Of a DNA stretch of 64,000 bases, positions 8,478-16,656 are shown one piece after another. The stretch spans positions 817,346 through 881,345 of the forward strand of contig NZ_LMUR01000018.1 in NCBI RefSeq assembly GCF_009765825.1. Direction: 5' to 3'. Made by a program: the position numbers and the translations under genes. Below the pieces are notes generated by a model. That model was not told where the DNA came from and ran no database searches. It was given only the letters and a program-made list of their open reading frames with translations. Each line of letters begins with the position of its first letter. Position 1 is the stretch's first letter. The stretch comes from Granulicella sp. L60 (GTDB lineage Bacteria > Acidobacteriota > Terriglobia > Terriglobales > Acidobacteriaceae).

Positions 8478-9745
8478 TAAAGGTCCTGCTGGAGCAGGCG
8501 CATCCCTTGGAGCAACGCCCTACAATCACCCTTGCTGCGGGAACATGGGCAGCCGTACTGGGAGTAGTGAGCGGTATGGCTTGCGTAAGTGTACGGCTCT
8601 TCTTCCGCTTACTGCAGCGGGTTTTTGTGAAACACACTGGGCTCTTACCCGAAGCTGCGGCATCAGTATCTCCGATGCGCCGTTTCCTGACGCCAGTGCT
8701 AGGCGCTCTCGGAGCGATGACTGTGCTTTGGGCAGTCCGCCGGTGGTCGCGAGCCGGACCCTTCGAGGACTATGTCGAAGCCGTTCGCTTTCAGGAAGGA
8801 CACATAGCGTTCATGCCGACGCTCTGGCGCACGCTATCGTCTGCATTTTCCGTCGCAACCGGAGCCGCAATTGGACGCGAGGGATCTATGATCCAGTTTG
8901 CGACGGCTGTGACGTCCTGGGTTGGCAAACGTTCGCCTCTCCCCGCGATTCCATTGTCCCGCCAAGTCGCTTACGGTGCAGCTGCGGCTGTTGGAGCAGC
9001 TTACCAGGCTCCCATTGCCGGTGTATTTTTCGCTGCCGAGATTGTTCTGGGCGAGTGGGTGTGGGCCGAAGTACCGCGGCTGGCGTTGGCGTCCGTGGCC
9101 GGATGGTTGACGAGTCGCACGTTGCTGACAAGCGGCCCGCTCTTTCCCGTCCCCGAGGTATTCCGGCTTTCCCCAGAGATGCTCTGGGCCATTCTGCTCG
9201 CGATCCTTCTGGGAGTCGCCGCGCCGCTCTATCATTTGATGTTGCGTAGTTTTCGGTTTGCCCGCCGCTTACCCTTTGCTCTTCTGTGGGCCGGTTTGAC
9301 CGTCGGGGCCTTGAGTCTTGTTCGACCTGCGGTATGGGGCAATGGAGACTTGGCTCTGATTGAGACTCTCAAAACGACTCCTGGGATTTGGAGTATCACG
9401 TGTTTGTTGATTCTTCGACTGGCTGCAACAGCTCTGTGTGTGGGAGCCGGAACTGTGGGAGGAGTATTCACGCCCACGCTCTTTGCAGGGGCCGCTGCAG
9501 GTCTCATCGCTGGACATCTGCTGCACGTCGCTCAGCCCGCTCTCTTCGCAGTCATCGGTGTGAGCGTCTTCTTGTCTGCGGTAACTCATGCGCCGTGGAT
9601 GTCTACATTTATGGCGGTAGAGCTCACTGGTCAATGGCACCTCTTCCCTTATTTGCTGGCTGGCAATGTACTCTCGTGGAAAGTCTCCCGCTCGCTATCG
9701 TCGCGCTCTCTGTATGCTATTGCTACGGTCGAACCTGCCGGATAG
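8474..9745 (+). CDS. ClC-family chloride channel/antiporter
   Basis: Polytopic membrane protein of 423 residues carrying the ClC signatures: GREGS at 134-138 (the gating glutamate E136 is kept, P is replaced by S), AYQAPIAGVFFAAE at about 176-189, and GGVFTPTLFAGAA at 329-341. It probably exchanges chloride for protons or conducts chloride across the inner membrane. The GSGIP filter motif of classical members is not obvious (RWSRAGPFEDYVEA is in its place), as in the more distant bacterial branch, so anion preference is uncertain. It overlaps the upstream flavoprotein gene by 4 bases. No cytoplasmic CBS domains are attached. Confidence 0.9.
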   Translation: MIKVLLEQAHPLEQRPTITLAAGTWAAVLGVVSGMACVSVRLFFRLLQRVFVKHTGLLPEAAASVSPMRRFLTPVLGALGAMTVLWAVRRWSRAGPFEDYVEAVRFQEGHIAFMPTLWRTLSSAFSVATGAAIGREGSMIQFATAVTSWVGKRSPLPAIPLSRQVAYGAAAAVGAAYQAPIAGVFFAAEIVLGEWVWAEVPRLALASVAGWLTSRTLLTSGPLFPVPEVFRLSPEMLWAILLAILLGVAAPLYHLMLRSFRFARRLPFALLWAGLTVGALSLVRPAVWGNGDLALIETLKTTPGIWSITCLLILRLAATALCVGAGTVGGVFTPTLFAGAAAGLIAGHLLHVAQPALFAVIGVSVFLSAVTHAPWMSTFMAVELTGQWHLFPYLLAGNVLSWKVSRSLSSRSLYAIATVEPAG

Positions 9746-9805
9746 ACGCAGTATCCATCGCTGCAATATTTACTGCGTACTCCTTATGAAAGCAGCTGCT
9801 CAACC

Positions 9806-10750
9806 ATGATGGAGAACTTCCGAATTCGCGTCTTTCGTAGCGTTGCTCTGCACTTGAATTTTAGCCGAGCGGCTGAAGAACTGTTGCTTACCCAGCCTGC
9901 AGTGACCCAACAAATCAAGGCTATCGAGGATGAATTCGGCGTTCCGCTGTTCGATCGCAGCGGCGGCCATATTTCACTGACACCGGGAGGCGTCGCCTTG
10001 CTTCCCTTTGCAGAGAAAATGAAGACATTGGGAGAGGAAGCGATCTCCGCGGTCGCCGGAGCATATGGCAATCAGGCGGGTGAGCTTACGATTGGCGCAT
10101 CGCAAACGATCAGCCAATATCTGCTGCCTACGTTTCTTGCCGGATTTCTAAAGAGAAATCCGAAGGTATTGCTCAAGGCCCGCAGCGGCAATACCGATTC
10201 GATTCTTGAGGCGCTGGTATCCCGCGAGATCCAGTTAGCCCTTATTGAAGGGCCTGAACAGCGTAAGGATGTACACATCGAACCATTCATGGAAGATCAC
10301 ATGGTTTTAGTCGTGCCTGCGGCGCACGAATGGGCCGATCATGAGATTGCGCTCGAAGATCTGAAGAGCGAGCCACTCTTGATGAGGGAATTTGGTTCAG
10401 GATCGCGGCGGGTTGTGGAGCAGGCCCTCGCCGTCGCTGGTCTGCGAACTAAGAGTCTGAGGGTCATCATGGAACTCGACTCGACAGAGGGACTCCTCAA
10501 CGCGGTTGAAGCAGGACTCGGAGTGACCTTCGTTTCACGCTGGGCGGTGCGAAATCAACTCTTTCTAGGTACGCTGAAGCTTGCTCGGATCCGTGATCTT
10601 AAACTTTCGCGCAGATTCTCGATGGCCTATCCAGCCGGCCCGCTACCTACAGGGAGCGTGGGCGCTTTCCGTAGTTTCCTTCTCAGCGAAGCAAATGACA
10701 TTGCTCCAAAGCGCATGAAGGAGGATAGCCAGAAACAGAATAAGGCTTAG
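9806..10750 (+). CDS. LysR-family transcriptional regulator
   Basis: A 314-residue LTTR. N-terminal winged helix-turn-helix at about 3-62: FRSVALHLNFSRAAEELLLTQPAVTQQIKAIEDEFGVPLFDR. It is followed by a substrate-binding domain of the periplasmic-binding-protein fold (about 90-295). Two Met codons stand together; either could start. It lies 60 bases after the ClC gene on the same strand with no clear terminator between, so it may be cotranscribed with, or regulate, the flavoprotein-channel pair. An imperfect hairpin (CCGGAAGGTT...AACCTTCGG, about 10803-10828) downstream may help end transcription, though no U-run follows. Confidence 0.93.
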   Translation: MMENFRIRVFRSVALHLNFSRAAEELLLTQPAVTQQIKAIEDEFGVPLFDRSGGHISLTPGGVALLPFAEKMKTLGEEAISAVAGAYGNQAGELTIGASQTISQYLLPTFLAGFLKRNPKVLLKARSGNTDSILEALVSREIQLALIEGPEQRKDVHIEPFMEDHMVLVVPAAHEWADHEIALEDLKSEPLLMREFGSGSRRVVEQALAVAGLRTKSLRVIMELDSTEGLLNAVEAGLGVTFVSRWAVRNQLFLGTLKLARIRDLKLSRRFSMAYPAGPLPTGSVGAFRSFLLSEANDIAPKRMKEDSQKQNKA

Positions 10751-11436
10751 TCCATTCTTTGGGTACGTATTCTGATATCCCGGACGATAAATGATTGGAT
10801 TTGGCCGGAAGGTTTCTGAACCTTCGGATCTTGCATCGTCTACAGCCTTCTATGTCATTATGACGTTGTAGCCTCATATCCGATACTCCGGCTAGGAGTA
10901 CACCAGACGTGGCAATCGATTCCCAAGATCGTGTCAGAGGCCCGTAATATTTCTTCGCAGAACACATCCATTGCCCCAAAATGGGGCGCGGCTCTGCCGA
11001 GGGTAGCATGTTCTAGCGTTCGCAAAACATTTCTCGAAGATAGATTCGGTCAAGACTGCGACCATGACTGGTTATTCGGACACCCATTCTTTATTGGGTG
11101 AGAGGGTGCCCACTCAGTCAGTCGGTCTGGCTTGCGCACACCAAAATACATTTCAGGCTTACCCTCGATGAAGGGCTCTGGTGCAAATAGTGAACTGGGA
11201 TCGGATAGAATGATGGCTGGGTGAATGAAGGAAAACCAGACTGGCACTTATCGGCTTTCTGGTCATGAGCGAGGCCAATCAGCAGGGCGACTAGGACGTT
11301 TCTCGCGCTGGAGAGTTTACGCCCGTTTGGCAAAGAAATTGCGGTTAGGGATGTCCAGTGCGTCCTTAGTCTCTTTTTCTAACCTGCGCTTCCATAAAAG
11401 CTTTCCAGAAGGTCTCCTTTAGCGACTCGCTTCGCT
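10751..11436. other. 686-base gap without a supportable gene
   Basis: Apart from the imperfect hairpin near 10803-10828, there is only a minus-strand open stretch (about 11053-11247) whose translation has a coding-like look (HPAIILSDPSSLFAPEPF) but no recognisable family, no ribosome site and a probable frame break near 11240. It may be gene debris between the LysR and AraC genes. Confidence 0.4.
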
Positions 11437-12378
11437 TCATCCGACCGATAAGGATCTTCGATAGAAGCTAGGGGCAAGGCCGAAGCGCCGGGTAAAAGAG
11501 GCGGTGAAGTGAGCGTGGCTGCGAAACCCGCACGCGAGGGCGATGTCGATAACTGATATTGAAGCGGAAGTAAGCATCTTCTGCGCTTGCTGCAGCCGCA
11601 GCTCGAGAAGGTGACTATGGGGCGTGATCCCCATGGTCTCTTTAAATATCCTCATGAAATGCGCTCGGCTGTATCCGCTTTCTGCGGCAAGTGTGGAAAG
11701 CGAAAGATCTGAATCTAGCTCCTCGTGCATTCTTTCGAGCACGCGACGCAGAAGATGACGAGGAAAGTGTGGATCGGCTTTGGGCTTCTCCTGGGGCAAT
11801 AAACGAGACGCAAAGAGGAGCCGGGTTCCGAGCTCCACAAAGAGAGATTCAATTCCCATTGCGTCGTATCCTCGTCCATCAGCTGCTCTATGGATAAGCA
11901 GGTGCATGAGCTTTCGGAGTGCACCGTCGTCGGTACCGTGCAATGGTTGGAGTGGACCGCTTGGCCGCCGATCCATCTCTAGTTCTAGATTATGTAGAAA
12001 GAGAGGCGGTAAAGAGCACACCAACACGGAGTGATCTAACTTCGTTCGTACTGCCCCGCGTATACCCGGGATCAGAGTCGTTATTGTTCCTGGAGGCTTC
12101 CTGTAACGTGCGAAGGATCCCTGTTTTACTTCTATTTCGCCGACCGACGGTGTCTGTTCCCAAAGCATGAGGTAATGCTGATCGATTGCCTGACTTGACC
12201 TAGCGCCAGCTGTCATGATGTGACGTTCGATCCTCAGCCCGTTCCAATGGAGCGATGATGCACGAGCGGCTAACCTAGAATCTTCGAGCAGATTTAAAAT
12301 AGGATTTTGAGTCATAACACTTCTATCTATATTGACGATGTCAATCGACTTTCCGTGTTTCTTGGTTTCGAGATCCAT
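11437..12378 (-). CDS. AraC-family transcriptional regulator
   Basis: A 313-residue activator-type protein. The C-terminal 100 residues hold the double helix-turn-helix of the AraC family: LSLSTLAAESGYSRAHFMRIFKETMGITPHSHL, then ISVIDIALACGFRSHAHFTASFTRRFGLAPSFYRR. The N-terminal 200 residues are a ligand-binding/dimerisation region without a recognisable cupin motif. Its upstream region is duplicated at 5287-5459. The likely target is unclear: upstream on the same strand is only a signal-peptide stub, and divergent to the right lie a small secreted-type ORF and a Tat-type SDR. Confidence 0.92.
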   Translation of the reverse strand: MDLETKKHGKSIDIVNIDRSVMTQNPILNLLEDSRLAARASSLHWNGLRIERHIMTAGARSSQAIDQHYLMLWEQTPSVGEIEVKQGSFARYRKPPGTITTLIPGIRGAVRTKLDHSVLVCSLPPLFLHNLELEMDRRPSGPLQPLHGTDDGALRKLMHLLIHRAADGRGYDAMGIESLFVELGTRLLFASRLLPQEKPKADPHFPRHLLRRVLERMHEELDSDLSLSTLAAESGYSRAHFMRIFKETMGITPHSHLLELRLQQAQKMLTSASISVIDIALACGFRSHAHFTASFTRRFGLAPSFYRRSLSVG

Positions 12379-12477
12379 AGAAAGACGGCCCCGGCTGTTT
12401 TATGCGGATAGCGAGCCAAAAAGCGATCTTGCCTCGCAATGAACCCCAAAACTATAAGGGGTACTGCTCGTGAATCA
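12289..12477. repeat. Second copy of the duplicated AraC 5'/upstream region (pair with 5287-5459)
   Basis: Covers the first 30 or so codons of the AraC gene plus about 100 bases before it. The non-coding half is as well kept between copies as the coding half, notably GATCTTGCNTCGCAATG and the GGGTACTGCTC block, suggesting a promoter or operator. Confidence 0.75.
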
Positions 12478-12494
12478 GTTGAACACGGCAAGAC

Positions 12495-12584
12495 TCACGA
12501 GCCATATTCACCCTGCGCTCGCGATAGAGATCCTTCAAATCCAATCAGTGCGAAGATAGCCAGCCAAAGTCTAAGACGAGGCAT
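12495..12584 (-). pseudogene. Signal-peptide stub of a lost secreted protein
   Basis: A strong ribosome site (TTGGAGG) lies 5 bases before ATG 12584. The ORF encodes 29 residues, MPRLRLWLAIFALIGFEGSL ending SRAQGEYGS, and then stops. This is a full Sec signal peptide with cleavage near SRA-Q and almost no mature protein. It probably is the 5' remnant of a truncated secreted-protein gene ahead of the AraC gene; a tiny secreted peptide is the alternative. Confidence 0.5.
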
Positions 12585-12842
12585 ATCGACCTCCAACTGC
12601 TACTGATTATCGCAACCTGTCGCGGGAACGAACCGTCACTAGATTGCGCCGATATCGCAGTCTTGCGCAAATCGACCGATCAGAGAGGTTCATAAAGAAT
12701 TGCTTGCCTCGCGCGGGAAAGAGTAAATGGCAAGAAGACGATATCAGGGCAATAACGTGAATGTAATGGCTACAAATCCTGGCTAATGTTCCAACATAAG
12801 AGTGAATCGCTTCACTGCTTCGCGCCTACATCGTGAGGCAAG

Positions 12843-13070
12843 GTGATTACCAGAATGAACATAGCTTTCTTGTCGATATTGACAGCATTCATTTGCAGGA
12901 AAATAAAATTAAACTCTGGCCACGCAACGCCAATGATCTTGCTCGCTGTAGGCATGCTGCTTATTTCTGCATTCTCGTCTGGAGCACAAACTCCCTACGC
13001 TCAGCCCAAAGGGCCATCGCCAGATCCGAGCCGTCCCTCACTGATTCCTGCAAATTTAGAAAAACTTTGA
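12843..13070 (+). CDS. Small putative exported protein
   Basis: A 75-residue ORF starting at GTG with GAGG 4 bases upstream (an ATG lies four codons later). It has a hydrophobic segment MILLAVGMLLISAFSSGA at about 31-48 and a proline-rich tail (PKGPSPDPSRPSLIPANL). It may be a membrane or exported peptide. It lies 35 bases before the SDR gene on the same strand. No family recognised; the start is uncertain and it may be non-coding. Confidence 0.35.
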   Translation: MITRMNIAFLSILTAFICRKIKLNSGHATPMILLAVGMLLISAFSSGAQTPYAQPKGPSPDPSRPSLIPANLEKL

Positions 13071-13105
13071 TCTGTAGTTAGTACGTAAATCGCGGAAGGA
13101 AAGAT

Positions 13106-14104
13106 ATGAGTCGAGAAAATCACATGGGAAGTAAGAACAACACCCTATCGCGGAGAGATTCTTTGACGTCCAGCTCAGCTGCCTTTACGGCTGCTGCATT
13201 CATAGGAAAGATGGAGGGACAAAAGATGGAGCAGACAAGCGGGTGGGATAAGAGCTTGAGCGGTAAAGTAGCCGTCGTAACAGGAGCGGCGCGCGGTATC
13301 GGGAGATCAGTCGCAGTCGCGTTTGCACGCAGCGGAGCCCATGTCGTTGGCATCGATATCTGCACAACCGTGGATCCTCGATCGGGCGTTGAACCCGCGA
13401 CTCCCGATGATCTAGAGGCAACTGGAGAGCTAGTGAAGGGGGCTGGCGCTACATGGAAGAGCATCATTCTCGATCAGCGAGAGCTTCCGAAGCTCCGCAA
13501 TGCGGCTGCCGATGTCGAGAAAGAGTTCGGACATATCGATATTCTGTTCGCTAACGCCGGCATCCAGGCGTTCCGTCCCCTCCTGGAAATGGAGGATGCA
13601 GATTGGCATATTCAGATTGACGTCAATCTCACCGGAACAGCGAACACAGTTCGCGCCTTCGGTCCAGCGATGCTTCGGCGCGGTTCAGGAAGAATCATTA
13701 TGACCACGTCCACTCAAGGTAGACACGGCACCTTCAATGGTGCTGCATACTCCGCGTCGAAGTGGGGCATTATCGGGCTAATGAAGTCCGCCGCTTTGGA
13801 GCTTGGAAGGCATGGCATTACTGTCAACTGTTTGGTCCCTGGCCTCATCGACACTGCTCTCACGCGACATGAGGAACGCTATGAACAGGCTCTGCAACTC
13901 GCGGGTCGGACGCCATCGGGCGATGTGAAGGCTGACGAGGCGGCTGCGAGGAAGGTGCTGCAGGTGAGATCGCCGCTAGGCGTTCCTTGGATCGATCCAG
14001 CGGAGATGGCGCCAATGGTCGTATTTCTCGCATCTGACGCAGCACGCATGGTCTCTGGAGCAACCTTCGACGTGACTGGCGGTGACAGCGCAAACAACGT
14101 ATGA
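13106..14104 (+). CDS. Short-chain dehydrogenase/reductase with Tat-like N-terminal extension
   Basis: Classical SDR: NAD(P)-binding TGAARGIG at 59-66, NAG at 150-152, catalytic S202, Y215 and K219 (YSASK) and the PGLIDT block. The acidic residue after beta-2 (GIDICTT) favours NAD(H) over NADPH. The loop between the nucleotide fold and YxxxK resembles mycofactocin-coupled or carveol-dehydrogenase-type SDRs. Ahead of the domain is a 50-residue extension containing SRRDSLTSSSAAFTAAAF, like a Tat signal but with a weakly hydrophobic core. If real, the enzyme is exported folded with cofactor. An internal ATG (residue 36 or 41) would give a normal cytosolic SDR. Confidence 0.88.
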   Translation: MSRENHMGSKNNTLSRRDSLTSSSAAFTAAAFIGKMEGQKMEQTSGWDKSLSGKVAVVTGAARGIGRSVAVAFARSGAHVVGIDICTTVDPRSGVEPATPDDLEATGELVKGAGATWKSIILDQRELPKLRNAAADVEKEFGHIDILFANAGIQAFRPLLEMEDADWHIQIDVNLTGTANTVRAFGPAMLRRGSGRIIMTTSTQGRHGTFNGAAYSASKWGIIGLMKSAALELGRHGITVNCLVPGLIDTALTRHEERYEQALQLAGRTPSGDVKADEAAARKVLQVRSPLGVPWIDPAEMAPMVVFLASDAARMVSGATFDVTGGDSANNV

Positions 14105-14309
14105 ACGCGGGCGATCCTGCCTTCAATCGTGAATTCGCTCGTTGTTTTTCACGCCATTATTCGTAGAAATGCCATTAGAAGATTATTTCTTCTGGCCTAT
14201 TGATGACAGTTCACCTAACGCCCTGAGCGAGGTTCGCCACCACCGGACCTTTGAGGGTGGGGAACTTTTCCGAAAATGTGGGATGACGACGTGGCAGGCT
14301 TTGGTTCGG

Positions 14310-15026
14310 CTAAAAATTTAATTCAACTACGGTACTCCGAACGACCTCTAAAATCACTTCGGAAAGCTCCTCAGGGCGGCTTCGAGGAACGAAGTGCCCG
14401 GAAGAGATCGACCGTGTCTTGGCATTTAGCTGCTTAGCCAAAGCATGTTGGTCAGCAGGTGCAAAGAGCCGATCCTCTTCGGCGACGACGTACCAACATT
14501 GCTTCTGGCGCCAGCCCTCCACATTGACGGAATCGCCAAGTAGCGCCGATGCAACCGGCTTCTGCACCGCATGGAGAAGGTAGTTTTCCTCAGTTGGGAG
14601 GTCATGGGCCAGTACGTTGGTGAAAGCGCTGGAGTTCGCCCAGAGGAGGCCGTAGCTGTCCGGTGTAAGCACTATCGGAACGGGCGAGGGGTGGTGTTGC
14701 ATGAAATCGCCAAAGCTTTGCCCGGCAACTGGAGCCGACGCAGCGACGTAGACGAGCGCCCTAACTGATTCATAGCGAGACGCTATCTCAGTGATGACAG
14801 CGCCGCCATAGGAGTGACCAACTAAAACGAGTTGGCTGGCCGACCGGCTTTCGATGTGTTGAGCAAGTGACAGGACATCGGACTCAAGGCTGTTGAGACA
14901 CAATTGTGTGGCGGAAGCTAAGACATCGTGCTTGCGAAGCTGTTGAATTACTTTGCTCCAGCAGCTTGCATCCGACCAGCCTCCATGGACTAGTATGACT
15001 TCGAGGTTCTTGCATTCATTGACCAT
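14310..15026 (-). CDS. Alpha/beta-fold hydrolase
   Basis: A 238-residue cytosolic hydrolase of the EstC/MenH-like family. Oxyanion region ILVHGGWSDASCW (11-23), nucleophile elbow GHSYGG at 70-75 with S72, an acid candidate in VVAEEDRLFAP, and the catalytic histidine in SSGHFVPRSRPEEL near the C-terminus. It is probably an esterase or lactonase with a small substrate. Its start lies 5 bases from that of the divergent AraC-type gene, which suggests mutual regulation, provided that gene starts further downstream. Confidence 0.88.
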   Translation of the reverse strand: MVNECKNLEVILVHGGWSDASCWSKVIQQLRKHDVLASATQLCLNSLESDVLSLAQHIESRSASQLVLVGHSYGGAVITEIASRYESVRALVYVAASAPVAGQSFGDFMQHHPSPVPIVLTPDSYGLLWANSSAFTNVLAHDLPTEENYLLHAVQKPVASALLGDSVNVEGWRQKQCWYVVAEEDRLFAPADQHALAKQLNAKTRSISSGHFVPRSRPEELSEVILEVVRSTVVELNF

Positions 15027-15031
15027 CTAGC

Positions 15032-15793
15032 GTGCTAGACTACGCGGAAAGGAACGGTCGAATGTCGCAAATGGGCCAACAGTTAGGAGCCCGACTTTCT
15101 ACGGCGCCTGTTGACTTCCGGTTGCCTCCATACCACCTCGAAATGCATATGCACTCGGAGGGACAACTGGTTTACGTACATCGTGGCAAGATGGCCTTGA
15201 TGTTTAGGGATGCGGCGTGGGCTGTGTTCGGTCCTAGTCTCGTCTGGATTCCAGCAAATTGCCCACATAGCGGAAGCGCCATAACCGCCTTTACTGGTGC
15301 GACGTTTTGGGAGGCAGAGCTTCCAAGGTTGCGATTTCCGCCAAGACCGTGTCGGCTGGCTATTCCCCCCAAACTGAACCTTAGCTGCTTTCTGACGGGA
15401 TCGCGTGGCAAGGTGAGATCGATAATTGGCAACTTGCTGTATGCAGGCCAGAGAACGAATTTTGCGCTGGCTCTGCCACGCTTGCCGGCAATGCGTTATC
15501 TGGCTACCGTCATGATGGTGACCCCGAATCTAATCATGGACGTGGATGTCGCAGCCGATCATATTGGCATGAGCCGACGGTCATTCACCAGACGCTTTCG
15601 TATCGAGACCGAATTGTCCTTCGCACAGTGGCGCCGTGCTCTGGTCACTTATTGTGCAGATGTACTCTTCCGCGACAAGGAATCCGTATCATCCATCGCG
15701 CATCAACTCGGCTACGACAGTGTCAGCGCCTTCATCGCGATGTACCGCAGAACCAGAGACCGCACGCTCGCTGCAAAAGAACTAGTCGGTTGA
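15032..15793 (+). CDS. AraC-family transcriptional regulator with cupin domain
   Basis: Residues about 25-90 form a cupin-like sensor (YHLEMHMHSEGQLVYVHRGKMAL, then WIPANCPHS). Residues about 165-250 form the AraC DNA-binding domain (MDVDVAADHIGMSRRSFTRRF, then VSSIAHQLGYDSVSAFIAMYRR). Length and layout fit the AraC/NimR type that controls a neighbouring gene. The first ATG (15032) leaves only 5 bases to the divergent hydrolase start; an internal ATG at 15062 (MSQMGQQ) would leave some room for a promoter and is the more likely start. Probable regulator of the hydrolase. Confidence 0.87.
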   Translation: MLDYAERNGRMSQMGQQLGARLSTAPVDFRLPPYHLEMHMHSEGQLVYVHRGKMALMFRDAAWAVFGPSLVWIPANCPHSGSAITAFTGATFWEAELPRLRFPPRPCRLAIPPKLNLSCFLTGSRGKVRSIIGNLLYAGQRTNFALALPRLPAMRYLATVMMVTPNLIMDVDVAADHIGMSRRSFTRRFRIETELSFAQWRRALVTYCADVLFRDKESVSSIAHQLGYDSVSAFIAMYRRTRDRTLAAKELVG

Positions 15794-15834
15794 TGCTCGA
15801 GGAAGGCGTAAGCATCCTCGGAAGAAACCCCACG

Positions 15835-15890
15835 CTACGATACCACCGGTAATTGCAAACACCCATGACTGCAAGAATTGTCCTGCCTTC
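15835..15890 (-). pseudogene. Methyltransferase C-terminal tail relic
   Basis: On the minus strand this matches, with small indels, the last 18 codons and stop of the methyltransferase at 19380-20177 (shared blocks ACCACCG, AATTGCAAACACCCATGACTG versus GATTGTGAACACCCAAGACTG, AAGAATTGTCC). The rest of the paralogue is missing. The two sites are 3.5 kb apart and the relic ends abruptly where a HigA fragment begins. Confidence 0.6.
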
Positions 15891-15896
15891 ACGAGG

Positions 15897-16091
15897 GTAT
15901 GTCAGATCCCCTACTTGCTCAATGGCAAGGCCGATCTCTCAGGGGATATGGCGCACCGCATCGAGAAAGATTTTGGAGTGAAGATGGATACGCTGATGAG
16001 GATGCGGTCGTCTTATGACATTGTCAAAACGCGCAAGCGCGAGAATCGAATCCGTGTGCCGCGCATTTCGTTATTGGCAATCACACATTAG
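15897..16091 (+). pseudogene. HigA-family antitoxin C-terminal fragment
   Basis: About 64 codons ending in TAG read YLLNGKADLSGDMAHRIEKD, then FGVKMDTLMRMRSSYDIVK and TRKRENRIRVPRISLL. This matches the second half of the HTH and the C-terminal part of HigA/VapI XRE-type antitoxins (usual length about 95-100 residues). The N-terminal helix-turn-helix start and any HigB toxin gene are missing, and no start codon or ribosome site fits. It is a broken remnant of a type II toxin-antitoxin module. Confidence 0.7.
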
Positions 16092-16102
16092 CGTGAGACA
16101 AC

Positions 16103-16603
16103 ATGCCGGGGACTCCGCGGCTCTGCTGGAAAGCGGATGACTTGAGGGGAGAGGCCGCTGCACGAAGAACAGCCGGCAGCTTCTCCGCCTTCATGTCCGG
16201 GCCAGGTACGAACTGCTCGGGCTTCAACAAGAACTTCCCCCTCGGTGGCCTCGCCATCTCAACCGTGCCAAACTTGACATCCGCAGACGGAGCCTTCGCG
16301 GCAACTGCACCAACGCCACCAGCACAGGAGTCGCGCGTAACTCTCAATTCACCGGACTACAACGATGTTGAGGCAATCTTCACCAAGCTTTCGGGCTGCC
16401 CACGACGCCCGTTCTTGGCGAGAACGCAAAGAACGAAATTCGCGCAGACACCTTCAACCTCTTCAGCAGCTCAACCTGATCTGCGGAGGCGCGGACATCA
16501 TCAACTTCGGCATCGTCAACAAAATCACAGTGCGAGCTTTAGCCAGACACAAGGTGCCCTGGGCTCGCTCACCGTCGAACTGCAAGCTCGCTTCAGCTTC
16601 TAG
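16103..16603 (+). pseudogene. Oar-like TonB-dependent receptor, C-terminal remnant
   Basis: The last codons read FSQTQGALGSLTVELQARFSF and stop: the terminal beta-strand typical of acidobacterial Oar-like receptors, ending in Phe. Upstream, TLNSPDYNDVEAIFTKL continues after a frame change as GLPTTPVLGENAKNEIRADT and FNLF, then after a stop as NLICGGADIINFGIVN, the expected order of the last strands. Two compensating indels and a stop show that it is dead. The rest of the roughly 1,000-residue gene is absent. Confidence 0.72.
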
Positions 16604-16656
16604 TTATCCAGCCTCTCCAGCGGTGGGCCGTCATATAAATGGCCCTCGAAATGCGT

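Noticed and set aside
11053-11333. Minus-strand coding-like stretch between LysR and AraC genes
   Set aside because: Needs a frame change, has no ribosome site and no recognisable family; left as possible debris only.
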